From: Shewanella cutis
GTDB lineage: Bacteria > Pseudomonadota > Gammaproteobacteria > Enterobacterales > Shewanellaceae
Reading direction: 5' to 3'
NCBI RefSeq assembly: GCF_022410515.1
Contig: NZ_JACSDI010000009.1
Coordinates: forward strand, 1 to 64,000
Length of the DNA stretch: 64,000 nt
Shown here one piece after another: positions 30,092 through 38,711 of the stretch; positions within the stretch are counted from its first letter, which is position 1; each line of letters starts with the position of its first letter. Position numbers and translations under genes: made by a program. The notes under the pieces are model-generated. The model was not told the DNA's origin. It did no database searches and saw only the letters and a list, made by a program, of their open reading frames with translations.

Positions 30092-33000
30092 CTAATTCAC
30101 TTCTCGCCAGTAGATGATTCTGTCATGACCTCGATAACGCCCAAAAAATGCACTGGCACGTGGATCAGATAAGCTACTGGGCGTGACGCCATTCCAGTTC
30201 CAATACCACTCTAACCATGTGGGTACATCTAAAGGCGCGGTCACTTGACCACGATATAAAGTGCCGCTTGAGGTCACGGCTCGCCACAGCAAATCAAATT
30301 GCCCCGCTTGAAATGCTAAAGATGCACCGGTTCGATTGATACTCTGCCCTGCGGCTAAATCGGGATCAAAGTTGTAGCCAAGGCCAGCATTATCCACCTG
30401 CGAACCTAAGCCATAGGTGGCGATAGTGCAGCTATCATCCCCATTTAACACCCAGTTAGTTCCATTCCAATACTCAGCTCTGGTTGGCATTTTGAGGATT
30501 TCAGTTTCAGGGCCATAGGTGTTATCCATCACCACGCGGCCGTGACGTAGGATCTGAGTGGTGATTTTTCTCGCATTACAGTTAGTGCAAGTGCCCGTGG
30601 ATGCCGCATCCATATCTGCTAAGGCCACATAGCTGTATAAGCCATTTGGCCTTGGGTCGTTGTCCATCAATTGCACACCAATATCGAGCAGCTCAAAAGG
30701 GCCGTCCTGATACTGATTTGCAGCGATATTTGGCGTCATCCGACTCACGTTCGCCAGGTAACTGCCATCAACAGTTGCCACACCTTGGTTCCAACTTGCC
30801 CCATTCACAGGTAAAGCGCTTAAACGGCTCTGCAAATCAACGCCGTTATTATTGTTTTCTCCGACCAATTTGGCACTCGCATAGGAAAATGGCGGGAAGT
30901 AGTTCTGCGTCACTACGCCACCGACATTCAAGGCGTTAAGGCTCATCGACATCGGGAAAGGTTGATCCATATAACTAAAGCCGCCACAGGCGGGCAAAAC
31001 GGAAACATCGCTCACTAAAAATCGGTCGGGCACAAAACGGCCGATATTGGCAGAATAGCCAATCGGAATATTCAGGCTGCTTGCCGTCCCTAAATAATTG
31101 GGCGTCGCCTGCGCCGCAATTTGGAATACACCGACTTCACTAATGCTCTGATTACTGATGGTATTAAGGTTACTGGTCTGCGCCGTGTGACTGTAAGATG
31201 TCATACCCAGTACACCATCATGGCCGCCATTGGCAATGCTGGGTGCAACCACATAACTCGCAAGTTTCATCTGCGCATCGATAAAGTTAGGTGTGGATAA
31301 GTTGCCCGAACAAAAGTCCGTATCGCCATCTTTTTCCCATGCCATGGCTTGTACTGTCATGCCAAAATTTTGTCCCGCTTTACGGTAGGCATTACAGCTC
31401 ATATCCGCACTTGGGCAGCTGGCGAGCGCATCCACAGCTTTAACGCATAATCCCGCTGGCACACTGACAAACTGGTCAGAGCCTGTCATCACTAGACCTG
31501 TATCTTCCCCAGTCCCATCAAGCCTAGCGTCAAGTTGAACTCGCCCAGCATCGGGGTAATTAATCTCAAGGGAGGCCACGCCATTAGTAAACCGCAAAGG
31601 AATTTGAGTTCGCAAGGTTTGGGTTTTGCCAATTGCCGTTGTTGCCCCCGTTGAATTCCCCTTAATCGTTATCGCTTGCTGCAAAGCGCTCGGAATGGAT
31701 GACGGGGAAACATAAGTGCTCCAAAAACCGACATTTTTCGTCGCATTCCCAAATGCGGGAACACATTCAAGGCTTGAATTGGACTTTCTCACCGCAGAAA
31801 TATTGATAGAGGTGGGCTTATTCGCCAACTTATCAGGGACATCGAAAATAAACCCACTCTCTGCAAAGCTCAACGTGCAGGAAGCCGTATTTAACGGGCC
31901 AGAGCCTTTACGGCAAAGTGTATTACTCCCTGCAATGGTGGATGGGATAGAGCTACTCACACCAATGGTTACAGGAGGCGTGGTGACATTATAACGAAGG
32001 CTGGCAGTTGCTAAGCCGTTGACAAAATTGACACTCTGAGTATTCACCCCACCCACATACCAAGCGCCATTAGCATTGGGATTTAACGATAATTGCGCCG
32101 TAACGGGATCGGTAAATAGCTGACTACAATTAGCATTTGCACAAGCACGAATAGCCATCGTTTCCGCTTTACAGGTCAACGGTGAGCTCGAATAATCAAA
32201 TTCGAAATGATGCACTTGCTGACCTACGGGGCGAGATTTTAGGGCGCACACCTTAAAATTATCGATTTCATGGTTGTTGTTGGCGCCGCCAGTAGAGCCA
32301 GTAAAAGACAAGTAAAAATCTTCAGGCACTGCGCCTTGATTAGATATCGCTCTGGCATTAAATGCCGGAACCAGTACTTGATACCCTTGCCCATTACGCA
32401 CATCACGTTCAACTGAGACCCAAGCTTGGCTAGGAATAGTTGAATCAACCTTAATCCGATATTTATGATTGGGCGCCGCAGTTGACGTACTACGAACGTC
32501 AACTCTAGGATTTAAATTCGCTGCTGTACCAGCTAAATACTTGTAGTTTGCCGCCGCAGATCCACGTAATGTAATAGATTGAGGTCTGAAATAAGGAGCT
32601 GTTGCCGGTCTTCCGACCTTCCCTTCATTGGAATCTGAAAAGTTACCATATTCATCCAATCCCACCCCAAGCCAGCCACCCGCAAAACCAGGCGTACCAT
32701 CATTACGTTGTGCATATCCAAGCGCACCACCAAAACTACCGGGTTGAGGCGTGACCGCCGCATCGGAGAGAATGACCGCAACCCCATCACCACCCGTTCC
32801 TGAAGATGGCGACCACGCATAATAATCAAACTCGACCGTCACTAAGTTATTTTCTGCAGGAAATAGCCGCTGAAAGGTACTTGCGGTTGCTTGGTTCCCC
32901 GATGCGGGGGTAATTCGAAGTCGATTACTGACAATACTCGGCGGAGTTGAACTCCCCAGCACTTTTATCGCCCAATCATTTCCAAGGCTTGTGCGTGAAA

Positions 33001-33865
33001 AATCATCAGTAAAACATTCAAGGGCTGGACTGGTGTCATAAATCACTTTGGAATTTGAAAACATACGCACATTTTGTGCACTTAAACGACCAGTCAAAGT
33101 TGAGCGATTAAATAACGTAGCATCACCAGCAACGTAGAAACTGCCTTGTACTTTAGAATCTGTTTGCAATTCCAATTCTCTACCAACATAGATATCTGTA
33201 GTACTCGAAGCATTAAATACTGATGTATCTGATGTTGTAAAAGTACCTCTCACATAAAACTGAGTATTGCCTGTACCAATGATATTAATCGCACCTAAGC
33301 TAAGATTAAGATCACCATCTATGATATACGTTTTTCCCGCCCTTAATGTCATTGTGCCATTCTGGTAGAATGTCACGCTTTTAAACACATAAACATCATA
33401 GGTGTCAGAAACAGTGACGCTACCGCCATTGACTTCAACATTACCGATATCCCAGCGAGTTGCATCAAACTTGGCGCCATATCCCAAAGTGACACCCAGC
33501 TCCACCGATGGTGTTGTCCAACTTGCCACTGTTGAATTACTGTTAATAGAACTATTTGTTTTATCAAGTATATCGGGAATAGCCTTGGCTAAACTTGGAA
33601 TTCCACTGACTTTACACTGACCAATACCACACGAAGAATTATTCACTCCGTTAGGTTTGGCTTTTTTAAAACACACATCTAGGTTGTCATAATTAACAAC
33701 CATAGATTGGTTTTGCATTTCTAACTGCCCATTAGAATTAAAACTCTGTATTGGGCCAGGAAATACGCTGCCACAATCAATCGCTGCATGTGAAGACATC
33801 ATTGTCATTAGCAATATTGTCAACACGGAAAATAATTGAGTACCAATCCCAAATGCTCTAACCAC
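30092..33865 (-). CDS. mshQ: MSHA biogenesis protein MshQ
   Basis: This 1257-aa secreted protein (signal peptide ending SSHA before AIDCG) is the last gene of the MSHA locus. Three parts can be seen. Residues about 100-275 form a repetitive beta-strand region (TMTLRAGKTYIIDGDLNLSL; GSFYVAGDATLFNRSTLTGR) that looks like a beta-helix. A lectin/laminin-like domain follows (CFTDDFSRTSLGNDWAIKV; VTVEFDYYAWSPSSG; GWLGVGLDEYGNF). The large C-terminal DUF6701-type region has many cysteines and ends LEWYWNWNGVTPSSLSDPRA. An adhesin-like or pilus-tip role is inferred. The GTG start overlaps the mshP stop by 8 bases, with GAGG upstream. The first third appears more AT-rich than the rest. Confidence 0.85.
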   Translation of the reverse strand: MVRAFGIGTQLFSVLTILLMTMMSSHAAIDCGSVFPGPIQSFNSNGQLEMQNQSMVVNYDNLDVCFKKAKPNGVNNSSCGIGQCKVSGIPSLAKAIPDILDKTNSSINSNSTVASWTTPSVELGVTLGYGAKFDATRWDIGNVEVNGGSVTVSDTYDVYVFKSVTFYQNGTMTLRAGKTYIIDGDLNLSLGAINIIGTGNTQFYVRGTFTTSDTSVFNASSTTDIYVGRELELQTDSKVQGSFYVAGDATLFNRSTLTGRLSAQNVRMFSNSKVIYDTSPALECFTDDFSRTSLGNDWAIKVLGSSTPPSIVSNRLRITPASGNQATASTFQRLFPAENNLVTVEFDYYAWSPSSGTGGDGVAVILSDAAVTPQPGSFGGALGYAQRNDGTPGFAGGWLGVGLDEYGNFSDSNEGKVGRPATAPYFRPQSITLRGSAAANYKYLAGTAANLNPRVDVRSTSTAAPNHKYRIKVDSTIPSQAWVSVERDVRNGQGYQVLVPAFNARAISNQGAVPEDFYLSFTGSTGGANNNHEIDNFKVCALKSRPVGQQVHHFEFDYSSSPLTCKAETMAIRACANANCSQLFTDPVTAQLSLNPNANGAWYVGGVNTQSVNFVNGLATASLRYNVTTPPVTIGVSSSIPSTIAGSNTLCRKGSGPLNTASCTLSFAESGFIFDVPDKLANKPTSINISAVRKSNSSLECVPAFGNATKNVGFWSTYVSPSSIPSALQQAITIKGNSTGATTAIGKTQTLRTQIPLRFTNGVASLEINYPDAGRVQLDARLDGTGEDTGLVMTGSDQFVSVPAGLCVKAVDALASCPSADMSCNAYRKAGQNFGMTVQAMAWEKDGDTDFCSGNLSTPNFIDAQMKLASYVVAPSIANGGHDGVLGMTSYSHTAQTSNLNTISNQSISEVGVFQIAAQATPNYLGTASSLNIPIGYSANIGRFVPDRFLVSDVSVLPACGGFSYMDQPFPMSMSLNALNVGGVVTQNYFPPFSYASAKLVGENNNNGVDLQSRLSALPVNGASWNQGVATVDGSYLANVSRMTPNIAANQYQDGPFELLDIGVQLMDNDPRPNGLYSYVALADMDAASTGTCTNCNARKITTQILRHGRVVMDNTYGPETEILKMPTRAEYWNGTNWVLNGDDSCTIATYGLGSQVDNAGLGYNFDPDLAAGQSINRTGASLAFQAGQFDLLWRAVTSSGTLYRGQVTAPLDVPTWLEWYWNWNGVTPSSLSDPRASAFFGRYRGHDRIIYWREVN

Positions 33866-34313
33866 GGGCTTCTACCTCTACTTGACGGCTAACACGGGTT
33901 TCACCACTTTCGCACACCGCTTTGCTATTGATCCGATATTGAGTGACAGCGCCAGCCGCATGCGCGGAGCAACTTACCCCAACACTACAAGCATGAAAGC
34001 CAACCACATTAGGCGGTGTCCAAGTGCTTGAAACACTTGCGCATGTTGGAATAAAGTTTGCCGCCGCATTCAGCGGAAATAATTGCGCCAATGCAGCATC
34101 AGCACCACTGTTTGCCGCTGCGAGGGCACGGGCGCCCCAAACCTCTTGAGTTAATCCGGTATCCGCATCTTCAACAATATTGATTAATGCAGCAGCCAAT
34201 AAAAACATCACCGTAATAACAAAAATGCCGATGACTAAAGCGCTGCCGCCTTGGCGGTGAGCGGGGTACGGGCAATATGCTGAGCGTGATAGGCTAACTA
34301 AGTTAAGGGACAT
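33858..34313 (-). CDS. mshP: MSHA biogenesis protein MshP
   Basis: The 151-aa minor-pilin-associated protein is like PilX/PulK-type components. A membrane helix (SALVIGIFVITVMFLLAAALI) follows a short basic, Gly-rich stretch RQGGSALV, and the rest is extracytoplasmic with five cysteines. It lacks the GFTLxE cleavage motif of true prepilins, as MshP does. It overlaps the mshO end by 11 bases. Confidence 0.85.
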   Translation of the reverse strand: MSLNLVSLSRSAYCPYPAHRQGGSALVIGIFVITVMFLLAAALINIVEDADTGLTQEVWGARALAAANSGADAALAQLFPLNAAANFIPTCASVSSTWTPPNVVGFHACSVGVSCSAHAAGAVTQYRINSKAVCESGETRVSRQVEVEARG

Positions 34314-35151
34314 TGATCACCTGCACTTGATGTCGATACTGAAATGTCTCGCCATTAACATTAAATCGTGGCTGTAGGTGCACCATCGCATTATTCACTA
34401 GACTCGACGGCGTTAAAATCAACGGTAAATCAGCACTATTGGTTAAGGCATTTGCGATACCTTGTGCCATCAACACGCCAGAGCCCATATCCGCAGGTAC
34501 TGGCTGGCTAGCATTCAATCCATAACCAGTATAACGCTTTAGAATTAACTCATTACTGGATGACGCCTTTTCAAAACAATAACTGACGGGGGCAGAAGCA
34601 AAATAGATCCGTTGCCGAGGAGAGGCTTCGGCAAATCTCGCATTAGCGGTAAAGGTTAAAGTCACTTGATTTGCCGCGGTGCTAATGCTGTTTATTTGCG
34701 CCCGTTTTTGCCTCGCGCTGTTATACACATCGCTATCGGTTAAGGGATAAATCCACACATATTGGTTAACCGCAATCTTGCTGCTCACATTGTCTAAAAT
34801 TACACTCCCAGTTAACGCTGCCGCGCTCGGCGCAATCGGCATTGCTAAATAGGTGGTACTCGCCTCAATGGGGACAAACTCCACACATTGATAGGTGAGA
34901 TTATCGCCATTAAGTCGCACACTGTTAGGCAGCGCGCTCCTTAATTCACGGGTTATACGCTCGACGGCAAAACGGCTTTGACTTAACACTTGGTCGACCG
35001 AACTCGACTCCACAAAAATCCGCGTGCCAAAAATAATAAAACTGCTCACTCCGACCACAAGAATACCTAAGATCAGGATCACTGTGACCATTTCAACTAA
35101 GGTAAAACCCTGCGTGTATAGACGCTTATTCTTCATTGATAAAGAGCGCAT
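34303..35151 (-). CDS. mshO: MSHA minor pilin MshO
   Basis: The 282-aa type IV prepilin-like protein has the processing motif QGFTLVEMVTVILILGILVV near residue 14. The glutamate at mature position 5 is present. The long mature domain (RITRELRSALPNSVRL) fits PilW/GspJ-type minor pilins that form the priming tip. The ATG at 35151 has AAGGAG 8 bases upstream and overlaps the mshD stop (TAATG). Confidence 0.88.
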   Translation of the reverse strand: MRSLSMKNKRLYTQGFTLVEMVTVILILGILVVGVSSFIIFGTRIFVESSSVDQVLSQSRFAVERITRELRSALPNSVRLNGDNLTYQCVEFVPIEASTTYLAMPIAPSAAALTGSVILDNVSSKIAVNQYVWIYPLTDSDVYNSARQKRAQINSISTAANQVTLTFTANARFAEASPRQRIYFASAPVSYCFEKASSSNELILKRYTGYGLNASQPVPADMGSGVLMAQGIANALTNSADLPLILTPSSLVNNAMVHLQPRFNVNGETFQYRHQVQVINVP

Positions 35152-35705
35152 TAGTAATTGCTCCTTACCAGATTGTAAGTGATCACTTCGTTATCTGGCG
35201 TGGTGACATTAATGGTCACTAACTTGGTATTAGGCGCGGCCCCATAAGCAACAGTCACACTTAGTTGATAGTTGGGATACGCCTCTGCATAAGTTTGGCT
35301 GGAATTAAGCATAGTGGCATTTTGGCTTAAGCCGTTATAGTCATCCACATCGTTAAAGTCGTTGCGCCCCTCTCCCGCCTCTGGCCCTAAGACGGCCGAG
35401 CAACTACTGCCTAATGGACTCCCACAAGCCGGCACTCCGCCATTGGCATTGGTATTTTGATCGTAACGTTTACCCCAAATCTCATTCATTACCGAATGGG
35501 CCAGTTCAGCACTTTTTACTCGATGTAAAGTCTTGGCCGCGCGATCCGCTTGGGGAAATAACATGCTACTAAGCATTACGATAGCAATGGCAATCACCAG
35601 CATGCCGACCACGAGTTCGATTAGGGTAAAACCCTGTTGTAGCTTGCCGTTTGGGGATGTTTTTATTAATGCTTTGTCCAATAACTGCCAAGGATTAATT
35701 AGCAT
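35151..35705 (-). CDS. mshD: MSHA minor pilin MshD
   Basis: The 184-aa prepilin-like protein has motif [20 protein letters not shown] after a longer leader of about 25 residues, and a mature part with SAELAHSVMNEIWGKRYDQN. It resembles GspI/PilV-type minor pilins. ATG at 35705 is preferred over an in-frame start at 35753, since GAAGG lies before it and it then overlaps the mshC end by only 11 bases. Confidence 0.86.
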   Translation of the reverse strand: MLINPWQLLDKALIKTSPNGKLQQGFTLIELVVGMLVIAIAIVMLSSMLFPQADRAAKTLHRVKSAELAHSVMNEIWGKRYDQNTNANGGVPACGSPLGSSCSAVLGPEAGEGRNDFNDVDDYNGLSQNATMLNSSQTYAEAYPNYQLSVTVAYGAAPNTKLVTINVTTPDNEVITYNLVRSNY

Positions 35706-36168
35706 AAATATAACCTTCGCTGGAAATGTTAATGACCAGAGTATCGTTGGCAATCACTTTAATGCACGAGCCATTACAAGCCAGCGAAGGCCTACCATTA
35801 ATATCAAAATCAAGATTAAAACTATTTGCGTTATTACTAGTGAGCGCCAACTGCGCACCACCTTGAAAAGCCTGGGTATATAACGGATTAGGTGCCAGAG
35901 CCGCACCTGTGCAACCAGCACTATTACGGCTTGCAAACTGGCTCACTTGATAGCCCGTTGCTGAAACGACAACGCGGTAACATCTATCAGTATTATTTAA
36001 GGCTTTTTGCTGAACTTGGCGCAGCTCAGCCATAAATTCATTGCGTAGGCTAAAGGCGCTGTAGGATGACTGGCTAAATAAGCGCGGCAATACCGTCACC
36101 GATAGAATCCCAATTAGGATAATGGTGGTCACAAGTTCGACTAAGGTAAATCCAGCCTGTTTCGCCAT
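35695..36168 (-). CDS. mshC: MSHA minor pilin MshC
   Basis: The 157-aa prepilin (AKQAGFTLVELVTTIILIGI; Glu at mature position 5) resembles GspH/FimT-type minor pilins. The mature domain carries cysteine pairs (DRCYRVV, SAGCTG, ACNGSCIKV). It is the first gene after the pilin terminator and the heptamer repeat, so the mshC-D-O-P-Q group probably has its own promoter. ATG at 36168 is chosen over the TTG one codon before. No strong ribosome site is visible directly upstream, which could limit expression. Confidence 0.86.
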   Translation of the reverse strand: MAKQAGFTLVELVTTIILIGILSVTVLPRLFSQSSYSAFSLRNEFMAELRQVQQKALNNTDRCYRVVVSATGYQVSQFASRNSAGCTGAALAPNPLYTQAFQGGAQLALTSNNANSFNLDFDINGRPSLACNGSCIKVIANDTLVINISSEGYIYAN

Positions 36169-36192
36169 CAAAAAGTAGCCATTGTTGATATA

Positions 36193-36261
36193 AGGTTCTA
36201 GGTTCTAGGTTCTAGGTTCTAGGTTCTAGGTTCTAGGTTCTAGGTTCTAGGTTCTAGGTTC
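36193..36261. repeat. Heptanucleotide tandem repeat (AGGTTCT, 9.9 copies)
   Basis: Nine full AGGTTCT units (36193-36255) and a six-base partial copy (36256-36261) are perfect. The array lies 25-93 bases upstream of the mshC ATG, between the pilin terminator and mshC. Every unit junction makes CTAG, a tetranucleotide rare in enterobacterial-type genomes. A perfect short array like this is prone to copy-number change by slippage. Confidence 0.95.
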
Positions 36262-36278
36262 AGTTTCTGCCAACATGA

Positions 36279-36307
36279 TTATTAAGGCAAATATTACCCC
36301 TAAACAA
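36279..36307 (-). promoter_or_regulatory. Candidate mshC promoter
   Basis: On the minus strand TTGTTT (36302-36307) and TAATAA (36279-36284) are 17 bases apart. Transcription would begin near 36272, putting the heptamer array inside the mshC 5' leader. Confidence 0.4.
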
Positions 36308-36364
36308 AAGAAATAATTAGCTAATTCATTTTATTAAAGGGGACAAACTCATAGATTACTGGCC

Positions 36365-36393
36365 TAAAAAAAAGGCCTGCTAGGCAGGCCTTT
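36365..36393 (-). terminator. Terminator after the tandem pilin genes
   Basis: On the minus strand AAAGGCCTGC-CTA-GCAGGCCTTT forms a perfect 10-bp stem and is followed by a run of Ts. It lies about 15 bases past the second pilin gene and should separate pilin transcription from mshC onward. Confidence 0.88.
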
Positions 36394-36407
36394 ACGTATA
36401 ACTAAAA

Positions 36408-36920
36408 TTAACAAGCCGAAGCTGCTGGTGTTGCAGTAAATGTTGGAGCTGCTGTTGCTGTAGCAGGTGTATATTCAATAAAACACGTTGCTGGCGCACC
36501 TGCCTGCCAGAACTTAGCTTTACCTGATGTAGTTGTAGTATCTACGACCCAATCAGTTGTAGCACCAGTCGGTGTTGTACCTTCGCTGATAGTAATATCC
36601 AATGAATTTTTAAAGTTATTTAGAGAAGCTCTCATATAACCATAGTCGGTAGTGACTAATACAGCAGTACTAGGCGTAGCTGTAGCATCTCCGCTTAAAA
36701 CAACAGATTGGTTTGTTCCTTTCTCTAAACCTGCAAGCGCTGCTTTTGAATAGACTAAAGTATTCGCTCCTTGGATCGAGGCCTTTAGACCATTCAGCGC
36801 AGACACTCGCGCATCACCTTGCAAATTAATAAACTTAGGTGCTGCAGTAACAGCCAAAATGCCTAAAATAATAATCACAACCACTAATTCAATTAATGTA
36901 AAACCACTTTGCTTTTTCAT
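36408..36920 (-). CDS. MSHA major-type pilin, second copy
   Basis: The 170-aa type IVa prepilin [15 protein letters not shown] has the cleavage site after Gly6 and Glu at +5. The first 30 or so mature residues are nearly identical to the upstream paralogue ([13 protein letters not shown] against [13 protein letters not shown]), and it also shares [14 protein letters not shown]. The globular half diverges strongly and is Thr/Ala-rich. It ends in a two-cysteine D-region ([11 protein letters not shown] ... AASAC). The gap to the first copy is 14 bases and a terminator follows. Either copy could be the bulk subunit. Confidence 0.88.
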   Translation of the reverse strand: MKKQSGFTLIELVVVIIILGILAVTAAPKFINLQGDARVSALNGLKASIQGANTLVYSKAALAGLEKGTNQSVVLSGDATATPSTAVLVTTDYGYMRASLNNFKNSLDITISEGTTPTGATTDWVVDTTTTSGKAKFWQAGAPATCFIEYTPATATAAPTFTATPAASAC

Positions 36921-36934
36921 TCTTTAAGACTCCA

Positions 36935-37444
36935 TTAACACGCAGTAGCTACAACGTTATACACAGGCAATGTGGTACTCGTTGCTGGTGTATATTCTAA
37001 ACGACAGGAATCCGTGTCTTTCTTTCCCTTAGGAACAATAATGAAAGATGTCGCACTTTTATACACAACGCCAAAGTCATTCACTGTACCAACTGTATCA
37101 GTTGCTAAGGCATCAAACTTCATGTCCAAAGCATTTTCTAGGTTAGTTTTCACAACAGCAGAACTAGTAGCACTGTTGAGGTATCCATAATCAGTCGTAA
37201 CATCAACGCCAGTTGCAATAGTTACAGTCTGAGCAGCGGCTTTTTCTTTACCTGCAAGAGCAGCCTTTGAATAGATCAATGTGTTCGCACCTTGTAAGGC
37301 CGCTTTCACACCCTCAACTGTTGATTTACGCGCATCTGATTGAAGATTAATAAACTTAGGTGCCGCTGTGACAGCAAGAATACCTAAGATAATGATCACT
37401 ACTACTAACTCAATTAAGGTAAAACCTTGTTGTCTTTTCATCAT
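36935..37444 (-). CDS. mshA: MSHA major-type pilin, first copy (MshA)
   Basis: The 169-aa type IVa prepilin ([20 protein letters not shown]) has a class-A leader of six or seven residues, depending on which of two adjacent ATGs is used (37444 or 37441). The C-terminal disulfide region is [12 protein letters not shown]...VATAC. The gene follows mshB directly. A TTGCAC element right after the mshB stop, with TATTTA 16 bases on, could be a promoter giving the high pilin expression expected. The downstream paralogue makes the MshA name for this copy a judgement based on order. Confidence 0.88.
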   Translation of the reverse strand: MMKRQQGFTLIELVVVIIILGILAVTAAPKFINLQSDARKSTVEGVKAALQGANTLIYSKAALAGKEKAAAQTVTIATGVDVTTDYGYLNSATSSAVVKTNLENALDMKFDALATDTVGTVNDFGVVYKSATSFIIVPKGKKDTDSCRLEYTPATSTTLPVYNVVATAC

Positions 37445-37496
37445 TAACTACCTGTGTAATAACAATTCTAAATACCTAAATTTCACGCCAGTGCAA

Positions 37497-38114
37497 TTAA
37501 GGCGTAAATGGTGTTTGAGTAAAACTTAATACTTTGCCCGTACCAGGATTATAAACTACTCCTTTTGCACCTGTGGTAGATAAGTCAGGGGCTGGAGAGG
37601 GTACACCCGTTGTTTGGTTTAACACCAGCGAGGCTACTTGGTGATAAACACATAAATCTAAACCGCTCACTGCTGCGCCGGTAATCGAATTAGCACTGCC
37701 ACCCGCACCATCAATCACACGTACTGTATAACGTTGATTTCGCGCATCTTGCGAATAGAGCACATTACGTGGCGCACTTTGCAATACCGTATTGAATACC
37801 TGCTGACAGCTCGCATCTGTCATGGCCGTAGCATCGGTACCCGATGTCCCTGTGGGATAACCAAAACGTGGGTCGAGGGATACTGAGGTACCGTCTAAGA
37901 TCACACTGCTATTTTGGCGACCATCGACTTCCCATTGTGAACGCACAAAACTTACGGCTGTGGATAAACCACCAGCCACACCGTCCACACTGGCATCTTC
38001 AGCATCATCGGTGACATTTAAAAAACGTGGGATAGCTGTTGCCGCAAGCAACCCCAAAATTACGATCACTATGACCAGTTCAATCAATGAAAAACCATTT
38101 TGCTTAGTCTTCAT
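37497..38114 (-). CDS. mshB: MSHA pilin-like protein MshB
   Basis: The 205-aa prepilin-like minor subunit has KTKQNGFSLIELVIVIVILG at the start and the MshB-typical NVTDDAEDASVDGVAGGLST. The ATG at 38114 is preceded by GGGAGAG; the in-frame 38144 start is less likely. It opens the pilin part of the locus, 76 bases after mshF, a gap long enough for a promoter. Confidence 0.88.
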   Translation of the reverse strand: MKTKQNGFSLIELVIVIVILGLLAATAIPRFLNVTDDAEDASVDGVAGGLSTAVSFVRSQWEVDGRQNSSVILDGTSVSLDPRFGYPTGTSGTDATAMTDASCQQVFNTVLQSAPRNVLYSQDARNQRYTVRVIDGAGGSANSITGAAVSGLDLCVYHQVASLVLNQTTGVPSPAPDLSTTGAKGVVYNPGTGKVLSFTQTPFTP

Positions 38115-38190
38115 TAGTCTCTCCCTATCTTGATGAAAGTCCATTCTAACAGCTAAATCAGTTTAAAAAAGCCCGTTACTTAACAATATT

Positions 38191-38685
38191 TTAGGATGAC
38201 GTCAAAAAAATGACCCTGCCAGAATTTAGTTGATAGCCGATACTATCGCCATTTTGTGAGCGATAACGGCAGCTATTATCCTTACTAAAATAGGCACCCA
38301 TTAAGGTATTTTCCGCTAGATCTTGCCCCATCAATTGTTGCCATAGCGCCTGACAACCTTGGTCATCAAATTGGCTAGGTTGCGGCCAGCCCTGCACGCC
38401 CATCGCCACAAACGTTTGCTCGCTATTTGTACTTTGCTCGTTAAACACTTCCCAATTTAGTCGCATTTGCTGTGGTTTGCCAAGGGATAACCATTGGGAG
38501 CGCACCATAGCTAACACATTTAAGAAACGCGTATGCTCCAACTCCAGATTACGGACGGCAAGTTGTGGCACTGTGGAAAAATAGTTAACCCCAATCACCG
38601 CGAGAATAACCAAGATCAAGGTCAAGCTAACGAGCCGACCATACACACGTAATAGATCGCTTTCGGCCTTCTGTTGGCTCTGCAT
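38191..38685 (-). CDS. mshF: MSHA biogenesis protein MshF
   Basis: The 164-aa single-span membrane protein has a helix (LVSLTLILVILAVIGVNYF) after about 17 residues and a periplasmic part with two cysteines. It carries a pilin-like NLELEHTRFLNVLAMVRSQW helix but no processing motif. The assignment is by position between mshG and mshB and by length. Its function in assembly is not defined. Confidence 0.8.
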   Translation of the reverse strand: MQSQQKAESDLLRVYGRLVSLTLILVILAVIGVNYFSTVPQLAVRNLELEHTRFLNVLAMVRSQWLSLGKPQQMRLNWEVFNEQSTNSEQTFVAMGVQGWPQPSQFDDQGCQALWQQLMGQDLAENTLMGAYFSKDNSCRYRSQNGDSIGYQLNSGRVIFLTSS

Positions 38686-38711
38686 CTATTTGATCCTGAT
38701 AGCATAAAGCA

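Noticed and set aside
30601..30939. Rightward 112-codon frame within mshQ
   Set aside because: It is a shadow of the long mshQ frame, with no start signal or domain.
36193..36261. CRISPR-like array
   Set aside because: The repeats are 7 bases long and contiguous with no spacers; no cas genes are present.
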